Below the pieces are notes generated by a model. That model was not told the DNA's origin, did not search any database, and was given only the letters and a program-made list of their open reading frames with translations. A stretch of DNA of 19,270 nt from Oscillospiraceae bacterium. Lineage in GTDB: Bacteria; Bacillota; Clostridia; Oscillospirales; Ruminococcaceae. The stretch is from the NCBI GenBank assembly GCA_020024215.1, contig JAHHUC010000041.1, positions 1 to 19,270 of the forward strand. Reading direction: 5' to 3'. The position numbers and the translations under genes are program-made. Positions 1 to 6,948 of this stretch are shown here, piece by piece (the stretch's first letter is position 1; each line of letters begins with the position of its first letter).

Positions 1-17
1 TTCCTGCGTGTGTTACA
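1..17 (-). repeat. Truncated edge of a dispersed repeat (module A, copy 0)
   Basis: The first 17 bases are identical to 19035-19051 in the complete A copy near the other end of the window. Only the outermost end of the module is inside the window; the rest would lie to the left. No further similarity to that copy is evident after base 17. Orientation is given as the strand on which the candidate small ORF of this module would be read. Confidence 0.6.
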
Positions 18-125
18 GATTGACATTTTGTGATGATAAGCACATTTAAGTTAAGCCGATATTCTCACAATTTTACTTCCTGCGCCGCTTTCTTAAAATA
101 AAACTTACAAAAAAATATATGCAGA

Positions 126-172
126 CAAAAAAGCTGCCCAAGATACAAACTTTGAGCTTGTATCCGGGCAGC
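126..172 (-). terminator. Rho-independent terminator of the ABC transporter operon
   Basis: Read on the minus strand there is a hairpin with arms GCTGCCC (166-172) and GGGCAGC (133-139), prolonged by GATACAA/TTGTATC inner arms, followed by six T (127-132). It lies about 45 bases past the permease stop codon. An outer 9-bp inverted repeat, CAGACAAAA (122-130) with TTTTGTCTG (181-189), encloses it. A second inverted repeat, GTCTGATT (185-192) with AATCAGAC (208-215), sits directly after the stop codon and competes for the same GTCTG bases. Confidence 0.88.
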
Positions 173-216
173 CTCTTTTATTTTGTCTGATTGATTTAGA
201 AGGAGAAAATCAGACT

Positions 217-2577
217 TTAATTAAAGGAGATTTTATATTTTGCCATTTCCTCTTCATAAAATTCCATTGTCATTCCATAATCAGAAAGCTCCCAGTCATT
301 GGTTGCGCCTGATTCTTTAATATGCTTTAGGAATTTTATCTTTATGCTGTCATCAAGCTTTTCATATGGCACAAAAGCCATTCCGGTGATTGTTTTTTCA
401 TTTTTATCACTTTCGTTGTTTGTTCTTTGCTCATCCACCAAATCATATGCCACAGTGTCATCTGCATCAGTTTTTGCAATCTCCCTTATTTTTTCAAGAT
501 TTTCAAGATTAGAAACAAAGAAGAGATTTATGTGCGGTGTGTTAAAAAGCGTAAAGCCTCTCATATGAGGTTCAAGCTGCTTTAATTCCTCAACTGACAG
601 CTTCAGGCTGATGTCTTCATTATAGTAGTTTGAAGTGGCCATGTTATAGTTTATTTCAGTTACAGCCTTACTGTCATATGCAAGGTGGTCTATGAAGGCG
701 CCATGCACATCCTCAATTTTGTTTTCAAAGTTTTCCCTCTTGCCCAGCCTTTCCATAAATGAAAGTGTGGATTTGAAGGCATCTGTAACTGTTATGCTAA
801 CCTCCAATGAGGTGGTGGACTGAGCATAATTATCCATATTTCCTATGTCAGAGGCTTCTATGAACTCGTTTTCATCAAGGAAGAAGATGAATTTTCCCAA
901 GGGCTTGCTTTCTAACAGATTTCTTCCGCTTTGAGACAGCATATCCTGTCTTAAAGCTGCTATAAGCTCATCCTTTTCCCTGCTTGAAAGGTTGAGGCTT
1001 TCAGAATAGGTTCCCAGAAGATTTATGGTGTTTACAGCAGTTACCATTCCCTCATCCATTTTGAAAACAGGGTGATTTTTCTCTATAAATTCCGTCGAGG
1101 ATTCCAGCTTGTATATGCTGTCGTTGCTGCTTCTGTCAAAGCTTTTTCTAAAGTTTCTACTCAATGTCTTACCTGATGAAAGCTTATATTCAATAGTCGA
1201 AAAATAGAAATTCGGATTTGCATCTCTTGCATCAGACAGCCTCAAAGCTGCTATGCCGTCTCTGTTTATGGCGTCAACCTGAGCTTTGTGATAATCGAAC
1301 ACCGCATCTATAACCTCGGGGCTTGTGTATTCGATATTTTTATTTTTTTCTGTTGCATAGGGCTGATTGCTGAATCTTCCGGCATAGTTTAAGCTGTAAT
1401 TGTGAAGTGTTACGCTTACAATCTCATCTCTTTCCGGCAGCTTTTTGCTGTATCCTGTTATATCAAAGAAATAGCAGGAAACAAGAACAACCACCGCCAG
1501 GGAGAAGGAGCCGCCGGGTATAAGCGCCTTTTTGATGTTTCTTATCCTCTTGGATATTATCACATCTCCCACAAGATAAACTATGAAGGAGGAGATAAAC
1601 ACCCAGATGATAAAGCTGCTGCTGTAATATCCGTTTGTGGATAAAAGCGTGGAGGAGAACAAAATAGCCAAAAGTATTCCGCCGACAGTTGTTCCCACAA
1701 GGCGAAGCAGCATGGAAAGCGGTCCGCTTTCTGTTGAGGTTTCAGCCTGCTCGCTCTTTCTTTTGTTGTAGCAATAAAAGGAAAGTGCTGTGAGCGCAAG
1801 AGAGATAAATACCCAGACAACGCATATTGTTATCTGATTTATAAAAAGCTCCTTAGAAAGCTGTTCCTCAGTAAAATAGGGCATCCTTATAAATGCAGGA
1901 GAGAAGATTGAAAAATCATCCAGAAGTACCGATTCATCAAAGCCCAATATATAGCCGGAGCCTAAAAATTTGAGCATGAGCCACACCGAAATCGGTGTCA
2001 CATGAAGCCCCACAGAAAATAGGAAGCTGTCAAAAGTAGTTCCCACAAGCACACAAACAAGTGTGGTTACAGAGAAAACGCCTATAACAGTGGGGAACCA
2101 ATACAATATTTCTGCAAGAATTAAAATTGGCTTAGAGCCGGGAACGCCCACAGACACAACAGCTATCACAGAAAAATCTATGATAATGGGAATCATTATA
2201 TACAAAAGCCCGGACAGTATGCCTGCGCCCAAAAGCTCATTTCTGGTGTATGGCAGAGAGTGGTATACATCCACAGCTCTTTTGTTCTGCATATAAGAGA
2301 ATATTATGATGGGTGAGGCAAATGCCATTGCCACCGTCAGAATGGGGAACATAACCGAGGAAAATCCTGTGTAGGCATAGGCAGGGCCAAAAAATTCATG
2401 CAGTATATCTGCTGTATGGCTGAGCCTTAATCTTTGCAGCGCCATTATATACTGCGTGGGGAGAAACAAAAAGGAGAGGCAGAAATAGAAGATGCCTATG
2501 CTTTTATTTCTCATGAAGGCTTCTGTAAAACAGCCCTTGAATCTGTTTTTATTAGAAGATGATGTTTGAATAGTCAT
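217..2577 (-). CDS. ABC transporter permease, large Clostridia type with C-terminal extra domain
   Basis: This is the membrane subunit of the ABC exporter whose ATPase is encoded just upstream. The N-terminal half (about residues 25-375) has roughly eight to ten hydrophobic segments, with a cytoplasmic-loop motif DVYHSLPYTRNELL near residue 100 that is typical of ABC-2 type permeases of the YtrC/YtrD kind. The C-terminal half (about 380-786) is hydrophilic and resembles the DUF6449 region annotated on such proteins; that name is from memory and unconfirmed. The frame is open back to an ATG at 2598, but I place the start at the ATG at 2577 because GGAGG lies at 2584-2588 with good spacing. This start overlaps the ATPase gene by 26 bases, so translation is probably coupled. 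The substrate cannot be read from sequence; related Ytr systems respond to cell-wall antibiotics. Confidence 0.85.
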   Translation of the reverse strand: MTIQTSSSNKNRFKGCFTEAFMRNKSIGIFYFCLSFLFLPTQYIMALQRLRLSHTADILHEFFGPAYAYTGFSSVMFPILTVAMAFASPIIIFSYMQNKRAVDVYHSLPYTRNELLGAGILSGLLYIMIPIIIDFSVIAVVSVGVPGSKPILILAEILYWFPTVIGVFSVTTLVCVLVGTTFDSFLFSVGLHVTPISVWLMLKFLGSGYILGFDESVLLDDFSIFSPAFIRMPYFTEEQLSKELFINQITICVVWVFISLALTALSFYCYNKRKSEQAETSTESGPLSMLLRLVGTTVGGILLAILFSSTLLSTNGYYSSSFIIWVFISSFIVYLVGDVIISKRIRNIKKALIPGGSFSLAVVVLVSCYFFDITGYSKKLPERDEIVSVTLHNYSLNYAGRFSNQPYATEKNKNIEYTSPEVIDAVFDYHKAQVDAINRDGIAALRLSDARDANPNFYFSTIEYKLSSGKTLSRNFRKSFDRSSNDSIYKLESSTEFIEKNHPVFKMDEGMVTAVNTINLLGTYSESLNLSSREKDELIAALRQDMLSQSGRNLLESKPLGKFIFFLDENEFIEASDIGNMDNYAQSTTSLEVSITVTDAFKSTLSFMERLGKRENFENKIEDVHGAFIDHLAYDSKAVTEINYNMATSNYYNEDISLKLSVEELKQLEPHMRGFTLFNTPHINLFFVSNLENLEKIREIAKTDADDTVAYDLVDEQRTNNESDKNEKTITGMAFVPYEKLDDSIKIKFLKHIKESGATNDWELSDYGMTMEFYEEEMAKYKISFN

Positions 2578-3451
2578 ATCCGATTGCCTCCATTTCATAT
2601 ATAAACAATTCCTCCAGTGTCAGAGGTATAGCCTCTGCAAAAAGTGGATTGAGAGCAAATACAGCCTCCAGTCCCTTTTGCTCGTTTGCGTTGAGTATAA
2701 GAGTGATTATGCTTCCTGACACTCTCTTTGATAAAATTTTTATTCCCGGAAAATCTATCTCGCCCGGCATTTCCTTAAGTGCAAACTGCACCTTGCAATA
2801 GCTGGAGGAAATGGCATCCACATGTCCTGTCAGCTGTATGCTTCCGTTGTGCAGAAGGCATATCTCGTCGCAGAAATCCTCCAGCTCCCTCAAATTGTGG
2901 GAGGAGATTATGCAGCAGATGCCGTCCTCTGCGATTATGTCGGATATAAGCTGCCTTACTCCGTGTCTTATAACCGGGTCTATTCCGTCAAAGGCCTCGT
3001 CCAGAAGAAGATATTGGGGAGATGAGGACAGCGCCAGAATAAAAGCGGCCTGCCTTCTCATGCCCTTTGAAAATGTGGACAGCTTTTTATTGTCGGCTAT
3101 GGGAAAATAGGAGCACAGCTTTTTATATCTTTCATCGCTCCATGTTTTGTAGGCATATCTGTAAAAGGAAGCCATGCTTTTCAAGGTTGCCTGAGGCGGA
3201 AAGAAAAGATCGTCGGAAATGAAGAAAACCTTTTCCTTGGCATTGTTGTTGTCAAAATTGTCCTCGTTGTCTAAAATGCAGCTTCCTCCATCGCATTTAT
3301 ACACCCCGGAAATAATCCTGAGCATGGTGGATTTTCCGGAGCCGTTGGTTCCTACAAGGCCGTACACTCTGCCCTTTTCAAATGTGAGATTTATGTCCTT
3401 CAGTGCGTTTTTGTCCTGAAAGCTCTTGCTTACATTGGAAAGCTCTATCAT
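2552..3451 (-). CDS. ABC transporter ATP-binding protein, YtrB-like
   Basis: This 299-residue ATPase powers the adjacent permease. Walker A is GTNGSGKS (34-41). The signature is degenerate, FSKGMRRQ (about 127-134), in place of LSGGQ. Walker B is YLLLDEA (147-153) with the catalytic Glu at 152, and the switch His is H185 in SSHNLREL. The Q-loop position reads FISDD (77-81) without Gln; I believe this is shared by YtrB-like exporters. The C-terminal about 75 residues follow the core and are less typical. Its ATG overlaps the stop of the GntR gene as ATGA, and GAGGAG lies just upstream. Gene order regulator-ATPase-permease matches Bacillus ytrA-ytrB-ytrC/D, which supports a drug- or peptide-responsive exporter, though the substrate is inference. 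Confidence 0.93.
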   Translation of the reverse strand: MIELSNVSKSFQDKNALKDINLTFEKGRVYGLVGTNGSGKSTMLRIISGVYKCDGGSCILDNEDNFDNNNAKEKVFFISDDLFFPPQATLKSMASFYRYAYKTWSDERYKKLCSYFPIADNKKLSTFSKGMRRQAAFILALSSSPQYLLLDEAFDGIDPVIRHGVRQLISDIIAEDGICCIISSHNLRELEDFCDEICLLHNGSIQLTGHVDAISSSYCKVQFALKEMPGEIDFPGIKILSKRVSGSIITLILNANEQKGLEAVFALNPLFAEAIPLTLEELFIYEMEAIGYDYSNIIF

Positions 3452-3819
3452 CTGTTCTCCTCCTCATATACATTGTCCAAAATCACAATAGCGTCATCCT
3501 TGCTGACATTGAGCTTTCTAAGCTTGATGACCTCCTGCCTGAAATTTTCCAGCTGCTTTTCCTTCAAGGCAGAGGCTGCCTTGTTGCTCTGTGATACAAA
3601 GCTTCCCCTTCCGGCAGCCTGATATATAAAGCCCTCCGATTCCAGCTCTGAATAAGCCTTTTGAACTGTGTTGGGATTTATGCCCAAATCTCGTGCAAGA
3701 GATCTGACACCGGGGAGCTGCTGGTCGGGCAGCAGAGCCTGTGCGCTTATCAGCTTTATTATATTCTGCTTTACCTGTTCATATATGGGAACTCGGCTTC
3801 GCAGGTCTATGGCAAACAT
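3448..3819 (-). CDS. GntR-family transcriptional regulator, YtrA subfamily
   Basis: This 123-residue protein has an N-terminal GntR winged helix (about residues 10-76). It opens with the typical VPIYEQVKQ, then the recognition region RSLARDLGINPNTVQKAY (39-56) and the wing GRGSFVS (70-76). Only about 45 residues follow, which is the short helical tail of YtrA-type regulators rather than a FadR/HutC ligand domain. The start ATG at 3819 has GGAGGG at the right distance. It is first in the operon and overlaps the ATPase gene by 4 bases. A promoter and an inverted-repeat operator lie directly upstream, so it most likely represses its own operon and is relieved by envelope stress; the inducer is unknown. 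Confidence 0.92.
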   Translation of the reverse strand: MFAIDLRSRVPIYEQVKQNIIKLISAQALLPDQQLPGVRSLARDLGINPNTVQKAYSELESEGFIYQAAGRGSFVSQSNKAASALKEKQLENFRQEVIKLRKLNVSKDDAIVILDNVYEEENR

Positions 3820-3849
3820 TTTTTAATTCCCTCCTTATATACAACAGAA

Positions 3850-3872
3850 GTGTACTATATCATCTAATACAC
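3850..3872 (-). promoter_or_regulatory. Candidate YtrA-type operator (inverted repeat)
   Basis: The half-sites GTGTACTA (3850-3857) and TAATACAC (3865-3872) are separated by 7 bases and match as an inverted repeat at 7 of 8 positions. The site begins 3 bases past the -10 of the operon promoter and so covers the likely transcription start. This is where an autorepressor would bind. Assignment to the adjacent GntR protein is inference from position. Confidence 0.7.
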
Positions 3873-3874
3873 CT

Positions 3875-3903
3875 ACAATAGCATGATATTTTTCTCTTGT
3901 CAA
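3875..3903 (-). promoter_or_regulatory. SigA-type promoter of the GntR-ABC operon
   Basis: On the minus strand TTGACA (3903-3898), a 17-base spacer and TATTGT (3880-3875) form a near-consensus promoter. The predicted start falls inside the inverted-repeat operator, and the leader to the ATG at 3819 is about 50 bases. Confidence 0.82.
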
Positions 3904-3960
3904 GTCTATTTTGATTTTTTTAGCATTGAATTTTTCTAAAAATTACCTGTTCTGTTTTCT

Positions 3961-3990
3961 GCATATAAAAAACCTGCCACCCAATACTTA
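3961..3990 (+). promoter_or_regulatory. Candidate forespore (SigF/SigG-type) promoter of sigG
   Basis: GCATA (3961-3965) matches the -35 element of forespore sigma factors. After 16 bases comes CAATACTTA (3982-3990), similar to the A/T part of SigF/SigG -10 elements but lacking the GG of the SigF consensus. No good SigA promoter is seen here. Transcription would begin near 3997, about 26 bases before the preferred TTG start. Confidence 0.5.
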
Positions 3991-4022
3991 ATTTGATTTT
4001 TAAAATTAAGGCGGGTGAACTT

Positions 4023-4799
4023 TTGTATCAGGGAAAGGTAGAAGTGACCGGTGTAAATACAGGCAGATTGAAGGTGCTGAAGGAGGAGGAGAAGGAAAGG
4101 CTTTTAAAAAGGGCGAGAGCAGGGGACCAAAACGCCAGAAATGAGCTTATAGAGGGCAATTTGAAGCTGGTGCTTTCGGTGGTGCAGAAATTTTTGGGAA
4201 GGGGAGAAAATCCCGATGACCTTTTTCAGGTGGGCTGCATAGGGCTTATAAAGGCGATAGACAATTTTGACATAAATCAGAATGTGAGGTTTTCAACCTA
4301 CGGCGTGCCCATGATATTAGGCGAGATAAGAAGATTTTTAAGGGATGACAACCCGGTCAGGGTGTCCAGATCCTTAAGGGATACAGCCTATAAGGCACTG
4401 ACTGTAAAGGAAAGGCTCACAAGGGAAAAAAACTGTGACCCCTCAATAGATGAAATTGCAGGGGAGCTTGATATACCCCCAAGCCTTGTCTCATCTGCCA
4501 TGGAGGCGATAGTTGAGCCGCTGAGTTTGTATGACCCCATATACAACGACGGCGGCGACACTATTTTTTTAATGGACCAGATAGGCGACAAGCGGTCTGA
4601 AAGCGATTGGATAGAGGAAATTTCCTTCAAGGAGGCGCTTAAAAATCTGGGGGAAAGAGAAAAGCATATAATAGCCAAAAGATTTATAATGGGCAAAACC
4701 CAGATGGAGGTGGCAGAGGAGATAGGCATAAGTCAGGCTCAGGTGTCAAGGCTTGAAAAGGGTGCATTGAGGGATATAAAAAAGAAGATGGGAATATAA
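4023..4799 (+). CDS. sigG: RNA polymerase forespore sigma factor SigG
   Basis: This is the late forespore sigma factor of sporulation. From a TTG at 4023 the protein has 258 residues, about the length of Bacillus SigG (260). It carries the family N-terminus KVEVTGVNTG, sigma region 2 (about 46-115, with DDLFQVGCIGL and RFSTYGVPMI), region 3 (RVSRSLRDTAYKAL onward) and a region 4 helix-turn-helix ending GISQAQVSRLEKGAL. The frame is open to an earlier TTG at 3993, but family alignment from memory begins at the TYR after 4023, and GGCGGGTG lies just before it. The gene stands alone here: the spoIIGA-sigE pair that commonly precedes it is absent, and the upstream operon runs the other way. A terminator follows within 6 bases of the stop. 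Confidence 0.93.
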   Translation: MYQGKVEVTGVNTGRLKVLKEEEKERLLKRARAGDQNARNELIEGNLKLVLSVVQKFLGRGENPDDLFQVGCIGLIKAIDNFDINQNVRFSTYGVPMILGEIRRFLRDDNPVRVSRSLRDTAYKALTVKERLTREKNCDPSIDEIAGELDIPPSLVSSAMEAIVEPLSLYDPIYNDGGDTIFLMDQIGDKRSESDWIEEISFKEALKNLGEREKHIIAKRFIMGKTQMEVAEEIGISQAQVSRLEKGALRDIKKKMGI

Positions 4800-4804
4800 A
4801 AAAA

Positions 4805-4840
4805 GTGATGCTGCATAAAAGCGGCATCACTCATTTTTTG
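4805..4840. terminator. Bidirectional terminator between sigG and yfbR-like gene
   Basis: A 10-bp stem, GTGATGCTGC (4805-4814) with GCGGCATCAC (4821-4830), contains one G-T pair and has the loop ATAAAA. It is followed on the plus strand by TCATTTTTT and preceded by a run of A that serves as the T tract on the minus strand. The two flanking genes converge on it. Confidence 0.9.
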
Positions 4841-4844
4841 TCTG

Positions 4845-5426
4845 TCAATCCTCCCATATATCATCCAGCGTAAGGCTGTATGCAGGCAGAAATTCCTCCA
4901 GAAACACCTTTGCCTCCAAAAGGCTGAGGCTTTCATGCTGCATAAGCACCCTGACTGCGTTTGAAAATTCCCTGTTGCCGCTTTTTTCCTCCTCTATGCA
5001 CTTTATTATGGCGGATATTTTGTCGGCAGCCTTTATATAGGGCATATATTGCGGAAAGCTTTCGTCGCTGAGGAAATATTTTTCAAAATGGGGCAGCATA
5101 TATGAAGGAAGCAGGGAGAGCAGCTTTTTGTTTGCCTCCTTTTCAATGCTTTTATATTCAGAGGCTATGCTCTCGTTTTTATATTTTATCGGCGTCGGCA
5201 GATCCCCTGTCACTATCTCTGATGCATCGTGGTACATACCGATTACCGCAGCGGTTTCCGGATTCAGACGGCAGTTGAATTTCTCTATGCCGATTGCCAC
5301 CAGAGCATGGGCTATCACCGCCGTCTCCAAAGAGTGCTCGCTCAAAGTCTCTGTTCTGGATGAGCGCATAAGGCCCCATCTTCCTATATATTTTATCCTT
5401 GAGAGCATGGCAAAAAAACTGCTCAT
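4845..5426 (-). CDS. yfbR: HD-domain 5'-deoxynucleotidase, YfbR-like
   Basis: The 193-residue protein resembles E. coli YfbR (199 residues, recalled) over its whole length. YfbR removes phosphate from deoxynucleoside 5'-monophosphates in the cytoplasm. The conserved start SRIKYIGRWGLMR contains R16 and W17 near the active site; metal ligands are H31 (TLSEHS), H66 and D67 (MYHDASE) and D135 (KAADK), with E70 and D75 (TGDLPTP) also present. All expected catalytic residues are intact. The ATG at 5426 is preceded by GTGGGG. It diverges from a dCMP deaminase gene, and both enzymes act on dCMP/dUMP, so the pair fits control of the dUMP supply for thymidylate. It ends 4 bases from the sigG terminator. 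Confidence 0.9.
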   Translation of the reverse strand: MSSFFAMLSRIKYIGRWGLMRSSRTETLSEHSLETAVIAHALVAIGIEKFNCRLNPETAAVIGMYHDASEIVTGDLPTPIKYKNESIASEYKSIEKEANKKLLSLLPSYMLPHFEKYFLSDESFPQYMPYIKAADKISAIIKCIEEEKSGNREFSNAVRVLMQHESLSLLEAKVFLEEFLPAYSLTLDDIWED

Positions 5427-5480
5427 TGCAAAACCCCACCCCTATATCAAAAATCATCCTTTAAAAGGCTTTATCATGGG

Positions 5481-5509
5481 ATTATATCAGAAAACAGGCA
5501 TTTTAACAA
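5481..5509 (-). promoter_or_regulatory. SigA-type promoter of the yfbR-like gene
   Basis: On the minus strand TTGTTA (5509-5504), a 17-base spacer and a perfect TATAAT (5486-5481). The leader to the ATG at 5426 is about 50 bases. Confidence 0.78.
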
Positions 5510-5540
5510 TAGACCGGGGCAATTAAAAAAATAATTACCC

Positions 5541-5569
5541 TTGCAAAACACCTGCAAATATTTTAAAAT
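5541..5569 (+). promoter_or_regulatory. Candidate SigA promoter of the dCMP deaminase gene
   Basis: TTGCAA (5541-5546), a 17-base spacer and TAAAAT (5564-5569). Its -35 lies only 31 bases from the -35 of the divergent yfbR promoter, so a factor bound between them could act on both. It would give a leader of about 115 bases. Confidence 0.5.
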
Positions 5570-5585
5570 AAAAACTGAAAACTTG

Positions 5586-5665
5586 GGATATATCCGTAAA
5601 TTCAAAAATCGTTTTTTGAAAAAAGGCAGCAGATTTTATCTCACTGCTGATTTTTTTATTTTTGG
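5586..5665 (+). promoter_or_regulatory. Structured leader with terminator-like hairpin before dCMP deaminase gene
   Basis: Three structures follow each other: a perfect 10-bp palindrome GGATATATCC (5586-5595); a hairpin with arms TTCAAAAA (5601-5608) and TTTTTGAA (5613-5620); and a hairpin with arms CAGCAG (5627-5632) and CTGCTG (5644-5649) followed by a long T-rich run (5651-5664). The last has the form of an intrinsic terminator with a short stem, placed between the candidate promoter and the start codon. Attenuation is inference; no known riboswitch is recognised. Confidence 0.45.
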
Positions 5666-5690
5666 ATACACCCCGGAAGGGAAATTGCTT

Positions 5691-6182
5691 ATGGATAGAC
5701 GGGATAAACACAACTATTATCTTGATATAGCCCAGACGGTGTCTGAGAGGGGAACCTGCCTCAGGCGCAGATACGGTGCCATTATAGTAAAAAACGATGA
5801 AATAATTTCCACAGGCTATGTGGGCGCCCCAAGGGGCAGGGAAAACTGTTCCGATTTGGGCTTTTGCACAAGAGAGAAATACAACATACCCAGAGGTGAG
5901 AGATACGAGCTGTGCCGCTCGGTACACGCAGAGGCAAACGCCATTATTTCAGCCCCCAGAAATGAGATGATCAATTCTACACTCTACCTTGTGGGCATAG
6001 ATGTAAAAACAGGGGAATATGTGGAAAACGGCAGCTGCTGCGCCATGTGCAAAAGGCTTGTTATAAATTCCGGCATAAAGTATGTGGTGGTGAGGGATAC
6101 AAAGGAGGATTTCAGAACCATAAACGTCTATGACGAATGGGTTTTGAAGGATGAGAGCGTAGGGCTTACTCTGGGCTATTAA
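5691..6182 (+). CDS. dCMP deaminase (cytidine/deoxycytidylate deaminase family)
   Basis: This enzyme deaminates dCMP to dUMP, the precursor of dTMP. The 163-residue protein has the zinc-binding HAEANAI motif (H79, with E81 as catalytic acid) and CAMC (C117, C120). The upstream part GYVGAPRGRENC and RGERYELCRSV fits the deoxycytidylate deaminase clade. The residue before the first zinc Cys is usually Pro but here is Cys (C116), a small oddity that leaves the ligands intact. The frame is open back to a TTG at 5541, but the ATG at 5691 is preferred: GGAAGGG sits at 5675-5681 and the extra N-terminal stretch overlaps the leader hairpins and has no family match. No clear terminator follows, so transcription may continue into the tepA-like gene. 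Confidence 0.88.
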   Translation: MDRRDKHNYYLDIAQTVSERGTCLRRRYGAIIVKNDEIISTGYVGAPRGRENCSDLGFCTREKYNIPRGERYELCRSVHAEANAIISAPRNEMINSTLYLVGIDVKTGEYVENGSCCAMCKRLVINSGIKYVVVRDTKEDFRTINVYDEWVLKDESVGLTLGY

Positions 6183-6252
6183 AAAATTTTCTCCCTTTTT
6201 GAATTATTGCTCTTTAAAGGATAAGAATAATAAGAAAAGGGAGGCATGGGAT

Positions 6253-6924
6253 TTGAAGGATAAAAACAGCAAAGAGTCGCTGGAAAATTTAAAGGAGCTG
6301 GGCAGAGCGCCCTTAGATGGGGCATCGCCTATCTACTGCCTGACAATAATAGGTCAGATAGAAGGGCACTACACTCTGGAGCAGAGCAACAAAACCACAA
6401 AATATGAGCATGTCATCCCACAGCTTGTGGCTGTGGAGGAGGATAAGAATGTAAAGGGACTTCTCATAATATTAAACACAGTAGGAGGGGATGTGGAGGC
6501 AGGTCTTGCGCTGGCAGAGCTTATAGCCGGCATGAAAAAGCCGACAGTCTCGCTGGTTTTAGGCGGAGGCCATTCCATAGGGGTGCCTCTGGCGGTGTCT
6601 GCAAAAAGCTCGTTTATTGTTCCCTCTGCCACAATGACCATACACCCTGTAAGAACCAACGGCGTGGTTTTGGGAGTTCCCCAGACACTTTCCTATTTTG
6701 AAAAAATGCAGGACAGGATAGTGGAATTTGTCATAAAAAATTCATCTGTCAAGGAGGAGCGCTTTAGGGAGCTTCTCATGAACACAGGTGAGCTTGTGAT
6801 GGATGTGGGAACCACTCTCAAGGGTGAGGAGGCTGTGAAGGAGGGGCTTATTGACAACCTGGGCTCTTTAAGCGATGCACTGAGCTCGCTTTATCACATG
6901 ATAGAAGAAAACAAGTCCCTTTGA
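6253..6924 (+). CDS. tepA: ClpP-fold serine protease, TepA/YmfB-like
   Basis: This is a ClpP/crotonase-fold protein of the TepA (YmfB) group, a cytoplasmic serine peptidase-like protein once proposed to help translocation of exported proteins. The start SLENLKELG followed by IYCLTIIGQIEGH is typical. NTVGGD forms the oxyanion region, GGGHSIGVPLAV holds the nucleophile Ser (about residue 108 from this start), and TIHPVR holds the His (about 131). The frame is open to a TTG at 6199, but AGGGAGG (6238-6244) lies 8 bases before the TTG at 6253, which gives 223 residues. A 24-base stretch at 6213-6236 is imperfectly repeated at 6252-6275, so the start region looks duplicated. As in Bacillus, it lies close to the ftsK/spoIIIE gene, here with uppP between. 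Confidence 0.85.
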   Translation: MKDKNSKESLENLKELGRAPLDGASPIYCLTIIGQIEGHYTLEQSNKTTKYEHVIPQLVAVEEDKNVKGLLIILNTVGGDVEAGLALAELIAGMKKPTVSLVLGGGHSIGVPLAVSAKSSFIVPSATMTIHPVRTNGVVLGVPQTLSYFEKMQDRIVEFVIKNSSVKEERFRELLMNTGELVMDVGTTLKGEEAVKEGLIDNLGSLSDALSSLYHMIEENKSL

Positions 6925-6948
6925 TGGGGGCTTTACATAGGAGGAATT

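Noticed and set aside
5541..5690. 50-codon N-terminal extension of the dCMP deaminase
   Set aside because: It begins at a TTG within the -35 box, overlaps leader hairpins and lacks family similarity; the ATG at 5691 has a good ribosome binding site.
6199..6231. Possible promoter TTGAAT-N17-TAAGAA before the tepA-like gene
   Set aside because: The -10 is poor and the site overlaps the duplicated start region; not strong enough to annotate.
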